Below are positions 13,054 through 13,228 of a DNA stretch of 13,228 nucleotides, in pieces (the first letter of the stretch is position 1; every line of letters starts with the position of its first letter). The notes beneath the pieces are model-generated. The model searched no databases and was not told where the DNA came from. It saw only the letters and a list, made by a program, of their open reading frames with translations. A program made the position numbers and the translations under genes. Location: assembly GCA_944386375.1 (NCBI GenBank), contig CALXAW010000030.1, positions 1-13,228 on the forward strand, given 5' to 3'. The stretch comes from an uncultured Clostridia bacterium (lineage in GTDB: Bacteria > Bacillota > Clostridia > TANB77 > CAG-508).

Positions 13054-13228
13054 TTATTCCATGCCTAAATATTCATTATATGTAACTTCTTTGTCTATTA
13101 CTTTTCCATCTGCTTTAATATCTATTATTCTATTTGCTACAGTTTGAGTTAGCTGATGGTCATGTGATGTAAATAAAATATTCCCTTTAAATTTACACAT
13201 ACCATCATTTACTGCTGTAATACTTTCC
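13054..13228 (-). CDS. C-terminal end of an ABC-F family ATPase (partial)
   Basis: A minus-strand frame is open from the right edge of the window to TAA at 13056-13054 and gives 57 residues. It holds GNILFTSHDHQ, the H-loop (switch histidine) of an ABC ATPase in the form typical of soluble ABC-F proteins, followed by TVANRIIDI, a short spacer, and TYNEYLGME at the end. ABC-F proteins have two ATPase domains and no membrane part; they act on the ribosome in translation control or antibiotic protection. The short tail after the H-loop, with the YNEYL ending, fits the YbiT/YkpA-like housekeeping group better than members with long C-terminal extensions, but too little is visible to assign a subfamily. 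The Walker A, signature and Walker B motifs are outside the window. It lies upstream of tex on the same strand, separated by a weak terminator and the tex promoter. Confidence 0.82.
   Translation of the reverse strand, partial: ESITAVNDGMCKFKGNILFTSHDHQLTQTVANRIIDIKADGKVIDKEVTYNEYLGME

Noticed and set aside
1..13228. CRISPR array, tRNA, rRNA, transposase, phage genes or riboswitch
   Set aside because: I saw no regularly spaced repeats, cloverleaf-like sequence, recombinase or transposase motifs, or recognisable riboswitch leader on either strand.

Overview
The window is very A+T-rich and carries short intergenic gaps, strong AGGAGG-type ribosome binding sites, several TTG start codons, a DUF975 membrane protein, an HD-GYP response regulator and a Tex homologue. 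Together these point to a low-GC Gram-positive anaerobe of the class Clostridia, plausibly a gut or rumen commensal. I cannot name a species from the sequence.

Layout, left to right. (1) Positions 1-2030, minus strand, a cell-envelope block: the first residues of a large protein that may be a glucan synthase/glucoamylase-like membrane enzyme (cut by the window edge, TTG start), a membrane-anchored sortase, and a membrane-anchored HtrA/DegP-type serine protease with one PDZ domain (TTG start). (2) Positions 2031-2259, a divergent intergenic region with a clear sigma-A promoter for the next gene and a perfect 11-bp inverted repeat. (3) Positions 2260-9701, plus strand: a single-module nonribosomal peptide synthetase with domain order condensation-adenylation-thiolation-reductase, then 34 bp later a multi-membrane-span sensor histidine kinase, then a response regulator with a REC receiver and a complete HD-GYP cyclic-di-GMP phosphodiesterase domain. 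The regulator has its own promoter, which shares both hexamers and the spacer length of the synthetase promoter. (4) Positions 9768-10553, a DUF975 membrane protein. (5) Positions 10551-10744, a dense cluster of hairpins between convergent genes; it includes a bidirectional terminator and also encodes the last ~26 residues of Tex. (6) Positions 10661-12931, minus strand, Tex, with a strong extended -10 promoter. (7) Positions 13054-13228, minus strand, the C-terminal end of an ABC-F ATPase, cut by the window edge.

The most interesting unit is the synthetase-kinase-regulator run. The synthetase should load one amino acid, probably acylate it through its N-terminal condensation domain, and release it reductively as an aldehyde or alcohol. 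The next two genes form a sensor kinase and a c-di-GMP-degrading output. This could be a small-molecule signalling or stress circuit in which the product, or a condition linked to its synthesis, changes c-di-GMP level. That link is inference from position and promoter similarity only: kinase/HD-GYP pairs of this kind look like a conserved clostridial module that may also occur without the synthetase. No phosphopantetheinyl transferase, exporter or precursor enzyme is in the window.
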